A DNA stretch of 64,000 nt, from the NCBI RefSeq assembly GCF_001411495.1, contig NZ_CP012982.1:1-64000 (forward strand), read 5' to 3'. Position numbers and translations under genes: made by a program. Source of the DNA: Burkholderia cepacia ATCC 25416. GTDB lineage: Bacteria; Pseudomonadota; Gammaproteobacteria; Burkholderiales; Burkholderiaceae. Within the stretch, counting starts at the first letter, position 1, and each line of letters begins with the position of its first letter. The notes under the pieces were generated by a model that was not told the DNA's origin, made no database searches, and saw nothing but the letters and a program-made list of their open reading frames with translations. Shown here piece by piece: positions 43,898 to 52,779 of this stretch.

Positions 43898-44815
43898 ATG
43901 AAAATTAGCGATATCGACGCTTTTGCAGCGGTTGTCCGCTGCCAGACCCTGAGCCAGGCCGCGGCCGAGCTCGGGATGACGCAGCCCGCGATCACGCGGC
44001 GCGTCCAGAATCTCGAGGAAGCGCTCGGCGTGACCCTGCTCGATCGCAACACGAAGCCGCCGCGACCGACCGACATCGGCCGGCAGGTCTTCGAGCAGTG
44101 TCGCGCGATCCTGCGCGAAGTCGATGCGCTGCGCGAGCTGACGGCCGGCGAGCAGCCGCCCGCCGGCGAGTTCCGGATCGGGCTCACGCAGGGCCTCGGC
44201 GAACTGATGCTCCCCGCGCTGATATCGGAACTGGCCGCGCAGTGGCCCGCGCTCGCGACGCAGGTCACGACCGCGTGGGGCGGCATGCTCGTCGAGCGCG
44301 TCGCCCGCCGCGAACTCGATGCGGCGCTCGTGTTCCTCGCGCGCGAGATGGTGCTGCCGGCACAGGTCGACGGCGAACGGCTGCTGGCCACGCGGCTCGT
44401 CGCGGTCGGCCGCAAGGGTGACTGGCCGCGCCGCAGCTACCGGCTCGCCGATTGCCACGCTCATGGCTGGGTGCTCAATCCCGACGGTTGCGGCTTTCGT
44501 GCGGGCCTGCGGCGCGCGCTCGACGCGCAGGGCCTGCCGATGCCGGTCACGCTCGACACCTACGGCCGCGACCTGCAACTGCAGAGCGTCGCGAACGGCT
44601 TCGGCATCGGGCTGATGCCGCTGCCGCTCGTCGAAGGCAGCCCGCTGCGCGACGCGCTCGACATCGTGCCGCTCGCCGATTTCAAGCCGCACATCGATCT
44701 GTGGTTGCTGCGCCGGCACGATGCGGCCCGCTTCGGCGCGCCGCTCGCGGCCGTCGCCGCGCATGCGCGTGCGGCATTCGCGCTGCCCGAGCAGGCGCAC
44801 GACCAGGCTGCGTGA
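43898..44815 (+). CDS. LysR-family regulator divergent from thiol dioxygenase
   Basis: Regulator of 305 residues with the LysR N-terminus (MKISDIDAFAAVVRCQTLSQAAAELGMTQPAITRRVQNLEEALG region) and an effector domain (GEFRIGLTQGLGELMLPALI ... LQSVANGFGIGLMPLPLVEG). Similar regulators (CbL/CysB-like and sulfur-linked LysR) control sulfur-source genes; the shared short gap with the dioxygenase supports this. An ATG at 43841 would add 19 residues and lie in the repeats; 43898 is preferred. Confidence 0.88.
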   Translation: MKISDIDAFAAVVRCQTLSQAAAELGMTQPAITRRVQNLEEALGVTLLDRNTKPPRPTDIGRQVFEQCRAILREVDALRELTAGEQPPAGEFRIGLTQGLGELMLPALISELAAQWPALATQVTTAWGGMLVERVARRELDAALVFLAREMVLPAQVDGERLLATRLVAVGRKGDWPRRSYRLADCHAHGWVLNPDGCGFRAGLRRALDAQGLPMPVTLDTYGRDLQLQSVANGFGIGLMPLPLVEGSPLRDALDIVPLADFKPHIDLWLLRRHDAARFGAPLAAVAAHARAAFALPEQAHDQAA

Positions 44816-44876
44816 CCCTATCGGGCGGCGGCAGCATCGCGCCGCCCGGTCGATGCTCGCGCCAGCCCTGCTCCGC

Positions 44877-46235
44877 TCACGCATCGCTGCGGCCGCGCCC
44901 GATCTCGTTGACCGACGCCCCGCCCGTTTCCGTCTCGCCGCTCGCTTTGCCCTTCGCTGCGCTCTTCGCTTCAACCCGGCTCGCTGCGTCGAGCACCGCA
45001 CGCCCCGCCGCCACCGCGATCGCGTCGTCCTGCGGCGTATGCACGCGGCTGCACAGCACGTCGCGATAGTGGCGTTCGAGCGGATTGGCGCGGCTCAGCC
45101 CGTGATTGCCCGACAGCTTCAGCGCCTGCTCGACCGCACGGATCGCGTGCTCGGTCACGGTGCGCTTGACCAGTCCGCTCGTCGTGACCGGCGGCGCATG
45201 ACCCGCGTCGGTGCGCGCGACGTGATCGTCGAGCAGCACGCGGTTCGCGTGCAGCCAGCCCTCGATTTCGCCGACCGCTTCCTGCACGCGCGGCAGCGTC
45301 GCGAGCGGTGCGCCCAGCCCGCTCGGCGCACGCGTCGTCGCGAATTCAACCACCCAGTCGCGCGACGCACGCGCCACCGCGTCGTACAGGCTGCCGAGCA
45401 GCGCGACCATCCACGCCTGCTGGTCGGCCTGCGCGTCGGCATCCGCGTGGGTCGCGGCCGACACGGCCCATGCGTCCGGTGCGCGCACGTCGACCGCGTG
45501 ATCGGCCGGCAGCCGGACGTCGTCGAACACGACCTCGTGGCTGCCCGACGCACGCAGGCCGAGGTGATTCCAGCTTTCGATCACGCGGATGCGATCGCCA
45601 TCCGCACCGCGGTCGCGCGGCACGAGAAACACGCCGACGCGCGGCGCCGGTTCGTCGGTGCGCGCCCACACGGCCAGCCAGCGCAGCGCCGGAATCCCGG
45701 TGCTGTACAGCTTGTGGCCGGACAGCCGCCAGCCGTCGCCGTCGCGCCGGGCAACGGTTTCCGGGAGGCCGCCGCGCGACGGCGAACCGAGCGCGGGCTC
45801 GACCCGCAGCGCGTTGATCAGCGCACCGTGCGTGACCGCGCTGTCGAACACCGCGCGCCGCACCTGTGCGGGCCAGCGGTTGTCGGCCCGGCCGAGCGCG
45901 CGATGTTGCAGATAGGTCATCGTCAGCACCAGCGCGGTGGCCGGATCGGCCCGCGCGACGGCGGCGACGATCCGGCTCGCCTGCGCAAGCGTCGCACCGG
46001 CGCCGCCATGCTCGCGCGGCACGACCTGCGCGATCAGCCCCGCGCGATGCAGCCGCGCGAAGTTCTCGTGCGGAAAGCGGCCATCGACGTCGTTGCGCGC
46101 CGCATCGGCGGCAAGTTCCGGCGCGAGGCGCTCGAGCAGCGCGGCGACGCGTGCGTCGTCGGCATCGTCGGTGGGCAGGAGGCGCAGCGCGGGCGGCTGC
46201 GGCGACGGCGAGGAAGCGGCAAGGCTGGCGGACAT
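44877..46235 (-). CDS. SfnB-like flavin monooxygenase (acyl-CoA dehydrogenase fold)
   Basis: Flavoprotein of 452 residues with the acyl-CoA dehydrogenase fold (LIAQVVPREHGGAGATLAQASRI, WRLSGHKLYSTGIPALRW, NHLGLRASGSHEVVFDDVRLP). The closest groups are SfnB/DszC-type enzymes that use reduced flavin to oxidise organosulfur compounds, not CoA esters. The C-terminus (ALKLSGNHGLSRANPLERHYRDVL) matches that group. ATG at 46235 chosen; earlier codons are not family sequence. It is divergent from an SsuD-like operon, which strengthens the sulfur role. Confidence 0.82.
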   Translation of the reverse strand: MSASLAASSPSPQPPALRLLPTDDADDARVAALLERLAPELAADAARNDVDGRFPHENFARLHRAGLIAQVVPREHGGAGATLAQASRIVAAVARADPATALVLTMTYLQHRALGRADNRWPAQVRRAVFDSAVTHGALINALRVEPALGSPSRGGLPETVARRDGDGWRLSGHKLYSTGIPALRWLAVWARTDEPAPRVGVFLVPRDRGADGDRIRVIESWNHLGLRASGSHEVVFDDVRLPADHAVDVRAPDAWAVSAATHADADAQADQQAWMVALLGSLYDAVARASRDWVVEFATTRAPSGLGAPLATLPRVQEAVGEIEGWLHANRVLLDDHVARTDAGHAPPVTTSGLVKRTVTEHAIRAVEQALKLSGNHGLSRANPLERHYRDVLCSRVHTPQDDAIAVAAGRAVLDAASRVEAKSAAKGKASGETETGGASVNEIGRGRSDA

Positions 46236-46548
46236 CGAAACGGATTCCCTGGGTAATACGGACAGGCGGCAAGCGCGACGGAGATCGGCAACCGCGGCAA
46301 TCGATCGCCACGCGGCGCGGTCTCTCATGAACCGGGCGATCCGCAACGCGTGCCCCCGGATTCGCCGGCGCCCGCGCGCCCGATCGTTCGTGAGCCCACA
46401 GCGTATGCGCAGCGCACACGCGCCCAAACCATGCAAATCTGATATTCAAATCGGGATTGATTATTTCCATTCCGCATGATCGCGGCGTTAACCTGCGCTC
46501 CATTCCTGCCCGGCCGCGCGCCGGGACATCCCCGCACCGGAGACCCAG
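46236..46548. promoter_or_regulatory. Divergent promoter region of the organosulfur locus
   Basis: This 313-bp gap has no gene. Its only AT-rich part, about 46435-46480 (holding GATATTCAAATCGGGATTGA), lies about 80-110 bp before the monooxygenase start and is the likely promoter and activator site (CysB/CbL type would be expected). I found no sigma-54 motif. Confidence 0.5.
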
Positions 46549-47634
46549 ATGAGCGTCGAATTCATCGGCATGATCCAGAGCCAGAAGCAGTCGGAAATCC
46601 ACCCGCCGTCCGGCCCCGTGGTCGATCCCGGCTACGTGCGCGACTTTGCCCGCGCCCACGAGACGGCCGGCTTCGACCGGATCCTCGTGCCGCATCACTC
46701 GACCGGCCCGTCGGCGACGCTGACGATCGCGTTCGCGGCGGCCGCGACCGAGCGCATCCACTTCATGCTCGCGCATCGCCCGGGCTTCACCGCGCCGACG
46801 CTCGCCGCGCGGCAGATCGCGACACTCGACCAGTTCAGCCGCGGCCGGCTCGCCGTGCACTTCATCTCCGGCGGCTCGGACAGCGAGCAGCAGCGCGACG
46901 GCGATTTCCTCGACCATGACGCGCGTTATGCGCGCACCGACGAGTACCTCGGCATCCTGCGGCGGATCTGGACCGAAGCGCAGCCGTTCGATCACGACGG
47001 CGCGCATTACCGGTTCAAACAGGGGTTTTCGGAAGTGAAGCCGTTCCAGCAGCCGCATGTGCCGATCTATTTCGGCGGCGCATCGGAAGCCGCGCTCGCC
47101 GTGGCCGGCAAGCACGCGGACGTCTACGCGCTGTGGGGCGAATCGCTCGACCAGGTGCGCGACCTGACGACCCGGGTGCGCGCCGAAACCGCGAAGCACG
47201 GCCGGCAGGTGCGTTTCTCCGTGTCGTTCCGCCCGATCCTCGCCGCGACCGAGGACGAAGCGTGGGCGCGCGCGCATCGCATCCTCGACGAAACACGCCG
47301 GCTGCGCGAAGCGGCCGGCCTGGGCGCCGGCGGCCCGCAGCAAAGCGAAGGCGCGCGCCGCCTGCTGGCCGCGGCCGAACGCGGCTCGCGCGTCGACAAG
47401 CGGCTGTGGACCGAGATCGCCAGCCTCACCGGCGCGCGTTCGAATTCGACGGCGCTGGTCGGCACGCCCGAACAGGTCGCCGACGCGCTGCTCGACTACT
47501 ACGACCTCGGCGTCACGACGTTCCTGATCCGCGGCTTCGATCCGCTGGAAGACGCGATCGACTACGGCCGCGAACTGATTCCGCGCGTGCGCGGCGCCGT
47601 CGCCGCACGCGACGCGGCGCGCCGCGCGGCCTGA
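46549..47634 (+). CDS. SsuD-like flavin-dependent monooxygenase (LLM class)
   Basis: Bacterial-luciferase-like monooxygenase of 361 residues. Features matching SsuD-type alkanesulfonate monooxygenases: N-terminal MSVEFIGMI, HHSTGPSATLTIAFAAAATERIHFMLAHRPG, SRGRLAVHFISGGSDSEQQRDGDFLDHDARYARTDEYL region, and YFGGASEAALAVAGKHADVYALWGE. It would release sulfite from a sulfonate or oxidise a sulfur ether with FMNH2. No flavin reductase (SsuE/MsuE) gene is in the locus, so reduced flavin must come from elsewhere. First gene of a seven-gene operon. Confidence 0.88.
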   Translation: MSVEFIGMIQSQKQSEIHPPSGPVVDPGYVRDFARAHETAGFDRILVPHHSTGPSATLTIAFAAAATERIHFMLAHRPGFTAPTLAARQIATLDQFSRGRLAVHFISGGSDSEQQRDGDFLDHDARYARTDEYLGILRRIWTEAQPFDHDGAHYRFKQGFSEVKPFQQPHVPIYFGGASEAALAVAGKHADVYALWGESLDQVRDLTTRVRAETAKHGRQVRFSVSFRPILAATEDEAWARAHRILDETRRLREAAGLGAGGPQQSEGARRLLAAAERGSRVDKRLWTEIASLTGARSNSTALVGTPEQVADALLDYYDLGVTTFLIRGFDPLEDAIDYGRELIPRVRGAVAARDAARRAA

Positions 47635-47656
47635 CGCAACCCGGGAGACCCTTACG

Positions 47657-48496
47657 ATGTCCGCCGTTCCGTCCACACTCGAACGCACTGCGTCGGGCCT
47701 CGCGCTCGCCGCGTCGCCGCGCCAGCATTTCTGGTTCGATCCCCCCGCGCCGCGCATCGACGTCGCCGCCGAGCGCCGTCACCGTCAGGAGCGGCTCGCG
47801 GCCGCGTTCCGCCTGTTCGCCCGCTTCGGCTTCGCACAGGGGCTCGCCGGCCACATCACCGCGCGCGACCCCGAACTGCCCGACCACTTCTGGGTGAATC
47901 CGCTCGGCGTGCATTTCTCGCAGATCAAGGTGTCCGACCTGCTGCTCGTCAACGCGCGCGGCGAAACCGCGATCGGTTCCCGACCGCTGAACAAGGCCGC
48001 GTTCGCGATCCATGCGGCCATCCACGATGCGCATCCGCACATCGTCGCCGCCGCGCATACGCATTCGACGTACGGCAAGGCGTGGTCGACGCTCGGCCGC
48101 CCGCTCGATCCGCTCACGCAGGACGCGTGCGTGTTCTATGAAGACCACGCGCTGTTCGACGACTTCACGGGGATGGTCGTCGACACGAGCGAAGGCGCAC
48201 GGATCGCCGATGCGCTTGCGAAACCGGACGGCACCACGCACAAGGGCGCGATCCTGAAGAACCACGGAATCCTGACCGCCGGCCCGACGGTCGAGGCCGC
48301 CGCATGGTGGTACATCGCGCTCGACAACGCCGCGCACACGCAGTTGCTGGCCGAGGCGGCCGGCACGCCGCAACCGATCGATCACGCCACCGCGCGCCAC
48401 ACGCACGGCCAGATCGGCGGCCCCGAAGGCGCGCTGCATGCGTTCGACAGCCTGTTCGCGCGCGTCGTCGCCGACGAACCCGACCTGCTCGACTGA
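47657..48496 (+). CDS. Class II aldolase/adducin-family protein
   Basis: Protein of 279 residues with the zinc-dependent class II aldolase fold. The metal His pair is in AAAHTHSTYGK and the third in LKNHGILTAG; the phosphate-binding region LTNxxG is not obvious. The RRHRQERLAAAFRLFARFGFAQGLAGHITARDP opening is common to a subgroup found in non-sugar operons. In this operon it may cleave the carbon skeleton left after desulfonation, or act on the aldehyde product; this is inference. It begins 22 bp after the monooxygenase stop. Confidence 0.85.
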   Translation: MSAVPSTLERTASGLALAASPRQHFWFDPPAPRIDVAAERRHRQERLAAAFRLFARFGFAQGLAGHITARDPELPDHFWVNPLGVHFSQIKVSDLLLVNARGETAIGSRPLNKAAFAIHAAIHDAHPHIVAAAHTHSTYGKAWSTLGRPLDPLTQDACVFYEDHALFDDFTGMVVDTSEGARIADALAKPDGTTHKGAILKNHGILTAGPTVEAAAWWYIALDNAAHTQLLAEAAGTPQPIDHATARHTHGQIGGPEGALHAFDSLFARVVADEPDLLD

Positions 48497-48528
48497 GCGC
48501 CTTCCCGCACGACCGGAGACCAGACCAC

Positions 48529-49581
48529 ATGACCCGAACCGCCGCACCCGCGCCCGCCAATGCACACGACACGCGCGACACGCACGACGACAAACGCCGC
48601 AAGCTGCTGCGCGCGGCCGGCGCCGCCGCGCTCGCCGCGCCCGCGATCACGCTTGGCCGCAAGGCCTGGTCCGCGCCGCCGCTGAAGAAGCTCACGTTCG
48701 CGTGGAACCAGAACGCGTTCTGCCTGACGCCGATCGTCGTCGCGCAGGAGCGCGGCTTCTTCGAGAAGAACGGCCTGAAGGTCGAACTGATCAACTACAG
48801 CGGCTCGACCGACCAGTTGCTCGAATCGATCGCGACCGGCAAGGCCGATGCGGCGGTCGGGATGATCCACCGCTGGCTGAAGCCGCTCGAAGCCGGTTTC
48901 GACGTGAAGATCATCGGCAGCTCGCACGGCGGCTGCGTGCGGCTGCTCGGCTCGAAGGCGGCCGGCGTCACGACGCTGCAGGCGCTGAAGGGCAAGACGG
49001 TCGGCGTCAGCGACCTGGCCGCGCCCGGCAAGCATTTCTTCTCGATCCTGCTCGCGAAGAACGGGATCGATCCCGAGCGCGACATCACGTGGCGGCAGTA
49101 TCCGGCCGACCTGCTCGGCGTCGCGGTCGACAAGGGCGAGATCCACGCGATCGCCGACGGCGACCCGAACCTCTACCTGCTCGAAAAGCGCAGCAACGGC
49201 GCGTACACGGAACTCGCCACGAACCTGTCAGGCGAATACGCACGCAAGGTGTGCTGCGTGATCGGCGCGCGCGGCGACCTGGTGCGCAACGACCGGCCGT
49301 CCGCCGCCGCACTCGCACGCTCGATCGTGCAGGCCACCGAGTTCACGCACGACAACCCGAACGAAGCCGCGAAGGTGTTCGCGAAGTATTCGCCGAAGAT
49401 CAGCCCCGAGGACCTGCGCAAGCTGTACGCGACGCTCACCTACACGCACCACCCGACCAACGTCGACCTGCAGCAGGAAATCGCGTTCTATGCGGACGAT
49501 TTCCGCCGCATCAGCGTGCTGAAGAAGAGCACCGACCCGCAGCGCTTCGCGCAGCAGGTCTATGCGAACGTGCTCGGGTGA
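48529..49581 (+). CDS. ABC importer binding protein, NMT1/SsuA-like, TAT-type signal
   Basis: Periplasmic solute-binding protein of 350 residues. The signal has twin Arg (KRRKLLRAAGAAALAAPAI), so export by the Tat path is likely. The mature protein has the SsuA/NMT1 fold (TFAWNQNAFCLTPIVVAQERGFFEKNGLKVELINY ... GSTDQLLESIATGKADAAVG). Relatives bind sulfonates, taurine, nitrate or pyrimidines. It is followed after 4 bp by the permease. A second, differing binding protein lies at the operon's end. Confidence 0.88.
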   Translation: MTRTAAPAPANAHDTRDTHDDKRRKLLRAAGAAALAAPAITLGRKAWSAPPLKKLTFAWNQNAFCLTPIVVAQERGFFEKNGLKVELINYSGSTDQLLESIATGKADAAVGMIHRWLKPLEAGFDVKIIGSSHGGCVRLLGSKAAGVTTLQALKGKTVGVSDLAAPGKHFFSILLAKNGIDPERDITWRQYPADLLGVAVDKGEIHAIADGDPNLYLLEKRSNGAYTELATNLSGEYARKVCCVIGARGDLVRNDRPSAAALARSIVQATEFTHDNPNEAAKVFAKYSPKISPEDLRKLYATLTYTHHPTNVDLQQEIAFYADDFRRISVLKKSTDPQRFAQQVYANVLG

Positions 49582-49585
49582 CGCG

Positions 49586-50683
49586 ATGTCGACGATCGAA
49601 CACGCCTCCACCGCGCGCACCGCACCGTCACCGGCCGGCGGTGCGCCTGCTTCCGCTGCTTCCGCACGCGTGGCCTGCACGGCCTGCGAAGCGACGCTTG
49701 CGGCCGAAGCGCGCCGCGCGCGCACCTGGCCGACCGGCATCGCCGCCGCGCTCGCCTGGGCCGCGCTCGGCGCCCTCACGCAGCTGTGGCCGAACCGCAT
49801 CGTCGGCTTCAGCGACTGGGCGTACACGGACACGTTCGGCACGGCCGCGTGGACGATCGCCGCGTTGCTGCTCGCCGCCGCGACGCTCGGCCATCTCGTC
49901 GCCACGACGCGCACGCGGCTCGCGCGCGTGCGCCCGGCCGGCCCGTGGCTCGTCGCGCTGCCGCTCGTGCTCGCCGCGTGGGAAATCGTCACCGCGAAAA
50001 CCGGCTGGCTGCCGACGCCGTTCTTCGCGCCGCCGCAGGCACTGATCGAGGTCTACGTCGACGACTGGCCGCGCCTGCTCGGCAGCGCCGGCAACACGCT
50101 GAAGCTGCTCGCGCTCGGCTTTGCCTACGGCGTCGCGGTCGGTTTCGCGGTCGGCGTGTCGATCGGCTGGTCGCGCCGGATCGGCTACTGGGTGCATCCG
50201 GTGCTGCGCGTGCTCGGCCCCGTGCCGGCCACCGCGCTGTTGCCGCTCACGTTCTACTTCTTCCCGTCGAGCTATTCCGCCGCCGCGTTCCTGATCGCGC
50301 TCGCCACCGGCTTCCCGGTCGCGGTGCTGACGTGGTCGGGCGTCGCGAGCGTCAACAAGCAGTATTACGACGTCGCGCGCACGCTCGGCGCGAACGCGCG
50401 CTTCCTCGTGCTGCGCGTCGCGATTCCGGCCGCGCTGCCGCACGTGTTCGTCGGCATCTTCATGGGGCTGAGCGCGTCGTTCACGGTGCTGGTCGTCGCC
50501 GAGATGATGGGCGTCAAGTCCGGGCTCGGCTGGTACCTGAGCTGGGCGCAGGGCTGGGCCTCGTACGTGAACATGTATGCGGCGCTGATCGTGATGGCGC
50601 TGCTGTTTTCCGGGCTGATCGCGCTGCTGTTCGCGGTGCGCGACCGCGTGCTCGCGTGGCAGAAAGGAACCGTCAAATGGTGA
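49586..50683 (+). CDS. ABC importer permease, SsuC-like, with N-terminal extension
   Basis: Inner-membrane permease of 365 residues, about 100 longer than SsuC. The C-terminal 250 residues carry the BPD_transp_1 domain with coupling motif (VARTLGANARFLVLRVAIPAALPHVFVGIFMGLSASFTVLVVAEM). The extension contains a Cys pair (CTACEATL, about 39-46) and two more TM segments (about 58-75 and 95-115). It could be an extra membrane domain that contacts another partner. The ATPase gene overlaps its last bases. Confidence 0.85.
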   Translation: MSTIEHASTARTAPSPAGGAPASAASARVACTACEATLAAEARRARTWPTGIAAALAWAALGALTQLWPNRIVGFSDWAYTDTFGTAAWTIAALLLAAATLGHLVATTRTRLARVRPAGPWLVALPLVLAAWEIVTAKTGWLPTPFFAPPQALIEVYVDDWPRLLGSAGNTLKLLALGFAYGVAVGFAVGVSIGWSRRIGYWVHPVLRVLGPVPATALLPLTFYFFPSSYSAAAFLIALATGFPVAVLTWSGVASVNKQYYDVARTLGANARFLVLRVAIPAALPHVFVGIFMGLSASFTVLVVAEMMGVKSGLGWYLSWAQGWASYVNMYAALIVMALLFSGLIALLFAVRDRVLAWQKGTVKW

Positions 50684-51498
50684 ACGCCGCCGTACTCGAA
50701 TCGTCCGCTGCGCCAGCCGCGTCGCCTGCCGTCACGGCGCCGCGCGGCGCGCGCATCGACATCCGCCGCGTGAGCCATGCGTTCGACGGCCCCGGCGGCC
50801 CGCTGCCCGTGCTCGACGACGTCACGCTGTCGGTCGCGGCCGGCGAATTCGTCGCGCTGCTCGGCCCGAGCGGCTGCGGGAAATCGACGCTGCTGCGCCT
50901 CGTCGCGGGCCTCGACGCCGCGCGGCAAGGCGGAATCGCGCAGGACGGCGTGCCGATCGAGCAACCCGATCCGTCGCGCATCGTCGTGTTCCAGGACCCG
51001 ACGCTGTACCCGTGGCGGCGGGTGCGCGCGAACGTCGCGCTCGGCCTCGAGGCGCGCGGCGTGGCGCGCGCGTCGCAGCATCGCGTCGACGATGCGCTCG
51101 CGCGCGTCGGCCTGCAGGAATTCTCGAACGTGTTCCCGCATCAGCTGTCCGGCGGGATGGCGCAGCGGGTCGCACTGGCCCGCGCGCTCGTCAACGATCC
51201 GCGCCTGCTGATTCTCGACGAGCCGCTCGGCAAGCTCGATTCGCTCACCCGGCTCACGATGCAGGCCGAACTCACCGCGCTGTGGCAACGCGACGGTTTC
51301 TCTGCATTGCTCGTCACGCACGATGTCGAGGAAGCGCTGTTCCTCGCGCAGCGCGTGATCGTGTTCGGGCCGCGTCCCGCACGGATCGTCGCCGAGTTGC
51401 GCGTCGACCTGCCCTATCCGCGCCATCGCGGCGACCCGCGCCTCGCCGAGCTGCGTCACGACGCGTTGCGGCATCTCGGGCTCGATGCGAGCTGGTAG
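50677..51498 (+). CDS. ABC importer ATP-binding subunit, SsuB-like
   Basis: ATPase of 273 residues: Walker A GPSGCGKST, Q-loop VFQDPTLYPWRRV, signature LSGGMAQR, Walker B LLILDEPLGKLD, switch His in LLVTHDVEEALFL. The motif LDSLTRLTMQ is the usual SsuB/TauB version. It overlaps the permease gene by 7 bases, and the cytochrome gene starts 50 bp on. Family is sure; substrate is inferred from neighbours. Confidence 0.92.
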   Translation: MVNAAVLESSAAPAASPAVTAPRGARIDIRRVSHAFDGPGGPLPVLDDVTLSVAAGEFVALLGPSGCGKSTLLRLVAGLDAARQGGIAQDGVPIEQPDPSRIVVFQDPTLYPWRRVRANVALGLEARGVARASQHRVDDALARVGLQEFSNVFPHQLSGGMAQRVALARALVNDPRLLILDEPLGKLDSLTRLTMQAELTALWQRDGFSALLVTHDVEEALFLAQRVIVFGPRPARIVAELRVDLPYPRHRGDPRLAELRHDALRHLGLDASW

Positions 51499-51548
51499 AT
51501 GCGCGGTACCGTTCGACGATGGGCCGCCGTGCGGCGGGAACGTAGCCG

Positions 51549-52742
51549 ATGAATGCACCGACGTTCTCCGACTGGGCGCTGCTGTTTCTGCAAGGGCTGT
51601 ATCGCGCACAAGTCGCGCTGTCGCGCGTGCTGCATGCGATCGGGCTGACGGGCGACGCCGATGGCCAGCCTGCCTGGCCGTGGGCCCGTCGCATCGCGCT
51701 CGAAACGCTGCGCATCGACGCCGGGCTCACGCGGCAACTCGCGTTCGCCGTTGCGGCGACGACGCTGGCCGCCGTGCTCGCGTGCATCGCGCTCGCGTTA
51801 CGCAAGCGGCGTGTGGCGTCGGCGCTTGCGGTGCTTGCCGCGCTGGCCGTTGCGTGGTTCGCGCCGTGGCCGCCGGCTTCGCTGTGGCTTTCGCCTGCCG
51901 TGCCGACGAGTTTCCAGCGCGATCCCGCGCCGTTTTCGGTATCGAACGTGATGCGCGGCGCGCACTTGTATGCGCAACACTGCGTGGCATGCCACGGCGT
52001 GGACGGACGCGGGGAAGGGCCGCTTGCGGCCACGCTCCCGCACTGGCCGCCGACCTTCGCCGGCGCACTGCTCGCCCGCCGCCTCGACGGCGAACTGTTC
52101 TGGCGCGTGCGTCACGGGACACGCGACGAACACGGCGCGCCGACGATGCCCGGCTTCGCCGCGACACTCGGGCCCCGCGACACCTGGGCCGTGCTCGACT
52201 ACCTGAAAGCGCTCGCCGCGGGCAGCGGCGCGCAGGCAGAAGGCGCGTGGCCCGTGCCCGTCCCGCTGCCGGCGCTCGACGTGCGCTGCGGCAGCGCCGC
52301 GCCCCAATCGCTCGATCGCTGGCGCGCAGGCCAGCGCGTGCGCATCGTCGCACTCGCGCCGGGCGCGCCGCCCCCGCCGGAAGACGCGCGCTGGCAAACC
52401 TTGCTCGTCACGGCAAGCGGCACGCCCGTGGTGCAGACGGCCGGCGCGGCGCGAGCCGATTGCGTCGCGTCGACGCCCGATGCGTGGCTCGCCTTCGCGA
52501 CGATCGCCGGCGTGACGCCCGCCGCACTCGGCGGCACGCAGCTCCTCGCCGATCGCCGCGGCTGGCTGCGGGCGCGTGCGTTGCCGGGCAGCGCGGGCTG
52601 GTCGGATGCCGACCTGCTATGCCGCTCGGACGCCACGGCACGGCCGGCAGTACCGGCCGCGAACGGCGACGCACTGACCGCGCTGCTGCTGCGCGTCGAC
52701 ACGGAACCCGTGCGCGACGTACAGGCCGGGCTCCCGCATTGA
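51549..52742 (+). CDS. Membrane-anchored c-type cytochrome with C-terminal redox-like domain
   Basis: Protein of 397 residues. Two TM segments (about 62-84 and 89-106) anchor a periplasmic monohaem domain with Cys 145-Val-Ala-Cys 148-His 149 and a likely axial Met 200 (HGAPTMPGF). The last 170 residues have the pattern of a thioredoxin-like fold (RWQTLLVTASGTPVVQ ... LLADRRGWLRARALPG), with three Cys and no CxxC. I do not recognise this architecture as a named family. It sits between the ATPase and a second binding protein, with no oxidase nearby. A link between import and periplasmic electron transfer is inferred. Confidence 0.75.
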   Translation: MNAPTFSDWALLFLQGLYRAQVALSRVLHAIGLTGDADGQPAWPWARRIALETLRIDAGLTRQLAFAVAATTLAAVLACIALALRKRRVASALAVLAALAVAWFAPWPPASLWLSPAVPTSFQRDPAPFSVSNVMRGAHLYAQHCVACHGVDGRGEGPLAATLPHWPPTFAGALLARRLDGELFWRVRHGTRDEHGAPTMPGFAATLGPRDTWAVLDYLKALAAGSGAQAEGAWPVPVPLPALDVRCGSAAPQSLDRWRAGQRVRIVALAPGAPPPPEDARWQTLLVTASGTPVVQTAGAARADCVASTPDAWLAFATIAGVTPAALGGTQLLADRRGWLRARALPGSAGWSDADLLCRSDATARPAVPAANGDALTALLLRVDTEPVRDVQAGLPH

Positions 52743-52779
52743 TCGAATCCCTGACTTTCTCTTCCGACCGAACTTCACG

